A DNA stretch of 17,703 nt from an uncultured Mollicutes bacterium (lineage in GTDB: Bacteria > Bacillota_I > Bacilli_A > ML615J-28 > CAG-313): positions 1-17,703 of the forward strand of contig UQAI01000032.1 of the NCBI GenBank assembly GCA_900538885.1, written 5' to 3'. The number at the start of each line of letters is the position of its first letter. The stretch's first letter is position 1. Position numbers and translations under genes: made by a program. The notes beneath the pieces are model-generated. The model had not been told where the DNA came from and did no database searches. It saw nothing but the letters and a program-made list of their open reading frames with translations. Below, piece by piece: positions 14,371 through 17,703 of this stretch.

Positions 14371-15573
14371 TCAACTATATTTATATCTAGCCATATATGT
14401 AACAGGGTCTAATATAAAGTTATCTGATATGCATCCTGGTGCTCTATAAAACTTTGGTGTCAATGATTTCACATCATAAACCCTATAGATGAAATAATTC
14501 TTTTTATATTCTTTTGACTTTTCAAGTTCATTTTTTGTGACAAAAAATTCAGTATCTGCCCTTGACGAGGTAGTCTTAACTTCTATTTTTATCTCATGTA
14601 CTGTTCCATTTTCATCTAAGTCAAATGATTCTATATCATATCCGTATACATCTGCTTCTCTAGATATCCACTTGATTTTATCAGCATATTCATTTAATCC
14701 TAGATCACATAATCTTTGTTTTTCATGGCTTATTACTAATTCTTCACCAAGAAGACCAATTTCAGCATCTTTTTTGGCCTTGTCTATATAATCTATTTTA
14801 GTAGTCAAAGGTTTTGTTATTCTTTCGTACTTCTTTGATGGAATGTTGTTTGGGACCACTTCTGTAAGAATCCTGTACAAACCAACCGGTAAATCATTAT
14901 ATTGGTCTATTGCTTTTTTCATATCATGTATTGCTGTATCTACATCAACAGCTGCTGAACTTTCACATGCTAATACATCTTTAATTATTTTTTCATATGA
15001 ACTAGTACTCATATGTTGTAGTATTTCATCATACACTTCATATAAATTAAATAAATCTCTTTCTAACATTCTTGCATTCAATTTGTCTTTTGGATAATAT
15101 ACAGATGTAATATTAGTTTTTTGGTAACCATAACCCAATGACTTTGTATTATCTCCACACGTTATGTCAATATCTTTTTTGGAAAACGTTGAATCAATGA
15201 TCTGAGATTTAAAATAATTTGCTACTAGTACAGCATTATTGTATTTGTTTTGTCCATACTCTTGACTAAAAAACGTAATTCCTTGATTCAGTGATAAATA
15301 AAAGCCAGTCATATCTCTTTTAAATAGATACACTATATATAATCCATGTTGTGTCGACTCGGTAATACTTTTATTCATTATAGCAATCCATGGATACTGT
15401 GCTTTATTTCCATTTCCCATTGATCCTTTAACTATAATATCGCTTCTACTTAAAATACTTTCTATTTTGGTTGGAAGTGTTTTAACTAATACTTCATATA
15501 ATTTTGTGGATGAATCTACTTTATTACTCCCATCAATATAATTTTCCAATATATATTTAAATAATTTATCCAT
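14371..15573 (-). CDS. DUF3578 + DUF3883 protein, putative modification-dependent endonuclease
   Basis: A 400-residue protein with two recognisable parts. The N-terminal ~180 residues resemble the DUF3578 (MrcB N-terminal) domain, which in related systems recognises modified DNA: PWIAIMNKSITESTQHGLYI at 61-80 and VYLFKRDMTGFYLSLNQGIT at 81-100. From about 266 to 395 follows a DUF3883-like domain: GLLGEELV at 273-280, ADVYGYDIESF at 307-317, IEVKTT at 330-335 and FFVTKNELEKS with YFIYRV. The D313 ... E331-x-K333 arrangement fits a PD-(D/E)XK nuclease core. A role as a type IV-like restriction nuclease is inferred. The start has AAGGAGA seven bases upstream. It ends with TGA, unlike the TAA of the core genes. 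Upstream lies the 13-8-13 inverted repeat. Confidence 0.8.
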   Translation of the reverse strand: MDKLFKYILENYIDGSNKVDSSTKLYEVLVKTLPTKIESILSRSDIIVKGSMGNGNKAQYPWIAIMNKSITESTQHGLYIVYLFKRDMTGFYLSLNQGITFFSQEYGQNKYNNAVLVANYFKSQIIDSTFSKKDIDITCGDNTKSLGYGYQKTNITSVYYPKDKLNARMLERDLFNLYEVYDEILQHMSTSSYEKIIKDVLACESSAAVDVDTAIHDMKKAIDQYNDLPVGLYRILTEVVPNNIPSKKYERITKPLTTKIDYIDKAKKDAEIGLLGEELVISHEKQRLCDLGLNEYADKIKWISREADVYGYDIESFDLDENGTVHEIKIEVKTTSSRADTEFFVTKNELEKSKEYKKNYFIYRVYDVKSLTPKFYRAPGCISDNFILDPVTYMARYKYS

Positions 15574-15627
15574 ACTGAATTCTCCTTTTCTTTACTGTGT
15601 TGATTTTTCATTTGTAGTGGCTCTATA

Positions 15628-15661
15628 TGAAGTTATACAACAAAATCATTGTATAACTTCA
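15628..15661. repeat. Perfect 13-8-13 inverted repeat
   Basis: TGAAGTTATACAA (15628-15640) and TTGTATAACTTCA (15649-15661) are exact inverted copies around the 8-base spacer CAAAATCA. No T tract follows on either strand, so it is not a terminator. It lies 55 bases upstream of the DUF3578 gene, overlapping the area where that gene's promoter must be (for example TTGTAT-18-TACAAA on the minus strand). It is either an operator or a tyrosine-recombinase core site; the 34-base 13-8-13 layout is that of loxP-like sites. Confidence 0.55.
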
Positions 15662-15815
15662 AGCTTACATTAATATGATGTAGTCAATTAGTTATTGTTG
15701 AAATGCTTTTATCAAAAGAAATTAATGATCAATTGCAAAACTAATCCATTAGTTGTATATTACTATAATTTATGGATTTTTTCAACTAATTGCATTTTTT
15801 TATTTGCTTTTTTCT

Positions 15816-15843
15816 GATTAACATATGATATATTCAAAGAAAT
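15816..15843 (-). other. dif-like (XerC/XerD) candidate site
   Basis: Read on the minus strand it divides as an 11-base arm ATTTCTTTGAA, a 6-base centre TATATC and an 11-base arm ATATGTTAATC. Against the Bacillus subtilis dif sequence as I remember it, I count 8/11, 5/6 and 7/11 matches. The second arm also shares TATGTTAA with the E. coli XerD arm. The genome is AT-rich, so chance cannot be excluded, but the position just beside an IS1202-type element is where such a site would be expected. Confidence 0.35.
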
Positions 15844-15856
15844 TAACATATGATAT
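15817..15856 (+). repeat. Tandem 15-bp direct repeat ATTAACATATGATAT, 25-bp period
   Basis: Exact copies at 15817-15831 and 15842-15856. The first copy is part of the dif-like site and the second runs into the -35 box of the IS1202-type transposase promoter. They may be transposase-binding repeats of the element's left end, a regulator site, or a duplicated half of the Xer-like site. The end of the IS1202-type element itself cannot be fixed without its right end, which lies outside the window. Confidence 0.6.
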
Positions 15857-15885
15857 TTACAAACTATGTTAGCTAATGTTATAAT
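15856..15885 (+). promoter_or_regulatory. Promoter of the IS1202-type transposase
   Basis: -35 TTTACA (15856-15861) and perfect -10 TATAAT (15880-15885), 18-base spacer, with TGT in front of the -10 box. Confidence 0.6.
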
Positions 15886-16215
15886 AACACCAAAGGATGG
15901 TGTTAAATATGAGAAAGGTAAATTTAAAAATGGATTTAGAACAAATAGTTAGATACGTAAAAGATTTTGTAGATCATAAACTTAAAAATTTTAAACATTT
16001 AGCAGGTAAACTAGGTTGTAGTTTGAAAACTGCTTATAATTACGTTCATGGATATGAAGCGGAAGGTAAAGCTTTTTTTGTACATGGTAATAGTAATAGA
16101 AAACCTGTTACCACTATATCTAGTGAAATGAAAGAACAAATTATTGATATTTATAATCTTATTTCTCCTAAAGATGATGTCAATTTCAATCATTTTTTAG
16201 ACATATTAAAACGCG

Positions 16216-16223
16216 ATTATAAC
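16216..16223. repeat. Target site duplication, left copy (ATTATAAC)
   Basis: Eight bases immediately outside the left end of the IS3 element, identical to 17570-17577. Confidence 0.9.
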
Positions 16224-16258
16224 TGAAATAGTCAAGAAAAAGTAGACACAAAAAAAGT
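16224..16258 (+). repeat. IS3 element left inverted repeat
   Basis: Matches the reverse complement of 17535-17569 at 29 of 35 positions; the shared blocks are TGAAAT, GTAGAC and CAAAAAAAGT. Confidence 0.88.
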
Positions 16259-16259
16259 A

Positions 16260-17075
16260 TTATGTAAATCCCTGTTCAGTTCTATACTGAACGGGGGTTT
16301 TATATTTTAACGAATAAGCTAATCTTTGTTTGTTAAAATATTTAATATAGGCATTTATAGCTGTATTAATATCTTCTGAAAAATATATTCTAAAATCTTT
16401 ATATAATTCATTTTTAATCCATCCATTTAAAGATTCAATAACAGGATTATCTGTAGGTGTTCCTGCTCGACTCATTGATCTTTTTATGGTATAATTCTCG
16501 TATATCTTATTGAAAGCTTTTGAGGAATATATAGTACCTTGATCTGTGTGGAAGATAGTCTCAAGGTCTTTATATCCTCTTTTTATTTTTTCTTCTAAAA
16601 ATTGTTTACATGCATTAAAATGATTGTTTATACCATTACCACATTTTGACAATTGTATATCAGAACTTATTATTTCATTATTATAAACATCAATATAATA
16701 AGTCCAATCATAACTTTTACCTCTACAATGAATCATAGTTGTATCAGAAACAACTACTTCAAAAGGCCTAGTTGAGTTAAAATTGCCTTTTACTATATTT
16801 TGATAAGTTATACTTTCTTCACCTCTTGGGATGTATGTTTTACGTGCTTTTGAACGTATATTTAAACTTTTACATACTTTATGACATAAATTATTACTAA
16901 ATATCCATCCAGTTTTATTTCTAATATTTTGTGCTATAGATCTATATCCATAAGTTGAATGATGCTTATGGATATTCTTTATTTCTTCTGCTAGTGCTAT
17001 TCTGTTTTTTTGATAGTTATTAATTATTCCTTTACGGTTTAGCCATTTATAGTATCCGCTTCTTGAAACATTCAT
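16260..17075 (-). CDS. IS3-family transposase OrfB (DDE integrase domain)
   Basis: 271 residues from its first ATG, containing an HTH_21-like segment (HHSTYGYRSIAQNIRNKTG at 38-56) and the rve integrase core. The catalytic triad is D111 (VVSDTTMI), D178 (HTDQG) and E214 (PVIESLNGW), with 35 residues between the second and third, as expected of DD(35)E enzymes. The frame is open upstream past this ATG to the slippery A7 at 17186-17192, passing through the family's KEYEIVETLSREFNIKSLC stretch, so the working product is probably an OrfAB fusion of about 409 residues made by -1 frameshifting. The stop TAA overlaps the inner end of the left inverted repeat region. It cuts and joins the element's ends. 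Confidence 0.95.
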   Translation of the reverse strand: MNVSRSGYYKWLNRKGIINNYQKNRIALAEEIKNIHKHHSTYGYRSIAQNIRNKTGWIFSNNLCHKVCKSLNIRSKARKTYIPRGEESITYQNIVKGNFNSTRPFEVVVSDTTMIHCRGKSYDWTYYIDVYNNEIISSDIQLSKCGNGINNHFNACKQFLEEKIKRGYKDLETIFHTDQGTIYSSKAFNKIYENYTIKRSMSRAGTPTDNPVIESLNGWIKNELYKDFRIYFSEDINTAINAYIKYFNKQRLAYSLKYKTPVQYRTEQGFT

Positions 17076-17122
17076 TACTATACAAAGTGATTTAATATTA
17101 AACTCCCGAGAAAGAGTCTCTA

Positions 17123-17488
17123 CTATTTCGTATTCTTTTCTGATAATTTCTCTAGGGCTAAAAGAACATCCTCCTCGGTGTATCCTTTTTTTAATCGTTC
17201 ATTCTCGATTCGAAGTAACATATTTTCATATTCAAGTTGTTCAATAGGTGTTAATTTTTTTCTATGTGAATATTTAGCTAATGGATTGCCAGGTTTACGT
17301 TTATTTTCTAAACCTTCTATACCCTTTTCATTATAACGCTTTAACCAATTACAAATCATTCCATTACTGATGCCAAACTCACGTCCTAAATCATGTATGC
17401 TTTTTTCACCATCAATAATGAATTTAATAATTTCGTATTTTTGATCTTTTGACCATTCTCTGTTTTTGCCGCCTTTCGTTCTTCCCAT
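17123..17488 (-). CDS. IS3-family transposase OrfA (helix-turn-helix)
   Basis: 121 residues: an N-terminal HTH_28/IS150-type DNA-binding domain (SKDQKYEIIKFIIDGEKSI, then DLGREFGISNGMICNWLKRY) and a C-terminal leucine-zipper stretch (YENMLLRIENERLKK) used for oligomerisation. It binds the inverted repeats. The start has a GGAG ribosome binding site and an extended -10 promoter (17509-17517). It ends in TAG and overlaps the orfB frame, which lies in the -1 register. Confidence 0.93.
   Translation of the reverse strand: MGRTKGGKNREWSKDQKYEIIKFIIDGEKSIHDLGREFGISNGMICNWLKRYNEKGIEGLENKRKPGNPLAKYSHRKKLTPIEQLEYENMLLRIENERLKKGYTEEDVLLALEKLSEKNTK
17186..17192 (-). promoter_or_regulatory. Programmed -1 frameshift site A AAA AAA
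   Basis: On the minus strand a run of seven A (orfA codons TTA AAA AAA GGA) fits the X XXY YYZ slippery heptamer used by IS150-like elements. Backing up by one base enters the orfB frame, which is open from here to the orfB stop, giving a continuous OrfAB protein. Confidence 0.8.
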
Positions 17489-17508
17489 AATATCATCTCC
17501 TTTACCCT

Positions 17509-17517
17509 ATTATATCA
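17509..17517 (-). promoter_or_regulatory. Extended -10 promoter of IS3 orfA
   Basis: TGATATAAT on the minus strand (TG at 17517-17516, TATAAT at 17514-17509), about 20 bases before orfA. No good -35 box is seen at the right distance; the extended TG may compensate. Confidence 0.55.
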
Positions 17518-17527
17518 TAACAAAAAA

Positions 17528-17552
17528 TGTAGACACTTTTTTTGCGTCTACA
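17528..17552. repeat. Hairpin inside the right end of the IS3 element
   Basis: TGTAGACAC (17528-17536) and GCGTCTACA (17544-17552) are inverted copies with one mismatch around seven T. It lies between the element's right end and the orfA promoter, where it could fold in transcripts entering from outside and limit readthrough into the transposase genes, a known protective device of insertion sequences. Confidence 0.55.
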
Positions 17553-17569
17553 TTTATTTTACCATTTCA
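17535..17569 (-). repeat. IS3 element right inverted repeat
   Basis: Partner of 16224-16258 (29 of 35 positions). Its inner half overlaps the hairpin at 17528-17552. Confidence 0.88.
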
Positions 17570-17577
17570 ATTATAAC
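17570..17577. repeat. Target site duplication, right copy (ATTATAAC)
   Basis: Eight bases immediately outside the right end of the IS3 element, identical to 16216-16223; the IS1202-type frame continues directly from here. Confidence 0.9.
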
Positions 17578-17703
17578 ATAGTTGTTTCTTATACTTTTTT
17601 ATATAAATTATTATCTGGTGATTCTAAACTATCACCCAAATGTAATAGGGCTACTAGAACTAAACGAAACAAAACTATTCAAGATAAAATTAACAATAAT
17701 ATT

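Larger units (their letters stand above)
16224..17569 (-). mobile_element. Complete IS3-family (IS150-like) insertion sequence, 1346 bp
   Basis: It is bounded by imperfect 35-base inverted repeats beginning TGAAAT and ending ATTTCA, and by an 8-base direct duplication. It carries orfA and orfB in the IS3 arrangement with a -1 frameshift site between them. Boundaries are independently proven by the restored IS1202-type reading frame. The IS150-like terminus (TGTAGACGCAAAAAAAGT, read inward on the right) starts 17 bases inside the real end, so the element has extended ends. Both open frames and the frameshift site are intact, so it may still be active. Confidence 0.93.
15897..17703 (+). pseudogene. 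IS1202/ISNCY-type transposase, split by the IS3 element and cut by the window edge
   Basis: The first part (15897-16223) encodes an N-terminal helix-turn-helix (LAGKLGCSLKTAYNYVHGY) and the hallmark EGKAFFVHGNSNRKP. After the IS3 element the same frame resumes at 17578-17703 (IVVSYTFLYKLLSGDSKLSP, then KCNRATRTKRN). Joining the two across one copy of ATTATAAC gives an uninterrupted frame with the family pattern NFNHFLDIL ... VSYTFLYKLL ... LSPK. This is characteristic of IS1202-group transposases; the catalytic DDE part lies beyond the window. The ATG at 15897 sits directly on the AAAGG site; the ATG at 15909 has better spacing and may be the true start. The only visible lesion is the insertion, whose left end supplies an immediate TGA. 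Confidence 0.85.

Noticed and set aside
15737..15790. Inverted pieces AATCCAT/ATGGATT and ATTAGTTG/CAACTAAT as a terminator
   Set aside because: The arms overlap each other and are separated by long AT-rich loops; the T tract could be chance in this composition.
16241..17552. IS3 boundaries at the IS150-like terminus TGTAGAC
   Set aside because: The left copy begins AGTAGAC, no target duplication flanks these positions, and the IS1202-type frame is restored only with ends at 16224 and 17569.

Overview
The window is a low-GC, compactly organised bacterial chromosome segment, most likely from a Firmicute in the broad sense (Bacilli, Erysipelotrichia or a related gut lineage). I infer this from the AT-rich coding style, the strong AAGGAGG-type ribosome binding sites, the TTGACA/TATAAT promoters (often with an extended TG), the hairpin plus U-tract terminators, and a heterodimeric ABC exporter of the kind typical of Firmicutes. 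No rRNA, tRNA or CRISPR array was seen. Nearly all genes lie on the minus strand, so the window is best read from right to left.

Core part (1-9612 and 11059-13504). This holds a two-gene operon for a heterodimeric ABC multidrug-type exporter (62-3701), a sodium:amino-acid symporter of the AGCS family (3902-5353), a large lipoprotein of unknown function with a fibronectin-III-like N-terminal domain (5500-7767), and a CNNM/CorC-type membrane protein with CBS domains (8072-9424). The CNNM gene follows a 150-nt leader that looks like a structured cis-regulatory RNA. Further right is a tightly coupled operon, ogt - ABC ATPase - ABC-2 permease (13403 down to 11059). Most of these units have a recognisable promoter and terminator of their own.

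Foreign block (about 9746-10994). A BRO-N domain gene with clearly higher GC and different codon use lies beside a small broken reading frame that still has its own promoter and ribosome binding site. The block sits between core genes and looks horizontally acquired.

Defence-like and mobile end (13708-17703). A DUF3578 + DUF3883 protein (modification-dependent restriction type), a C-terminal scrap of a larger protein (probably a DUF3427-type helicase) and an overlapping NUDIX hydrolase form what looks like a partly decayed defence cassette. Upstream of it, the intergenic region carries a perfect 13-8-13 inverted repeat and a pair of dif-like (Xer-type) sequences. Next comes a transposase gene of the IS1202/ISNCY type, split by a complete IS3-family element of 1346 bp. 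Removing the IS3 element (16224-17569) and one copy of the 8-bp duplication ATTATAAC restores a continuous IS1202-type reading frame that runs off the right edge. This fixes the IS3 boundaries to the base and shows an 8-bp target duplication, unusual for that family. The dif-like site beside an IS1202-type element agrees with reports that this family inserts next to Xer sites.
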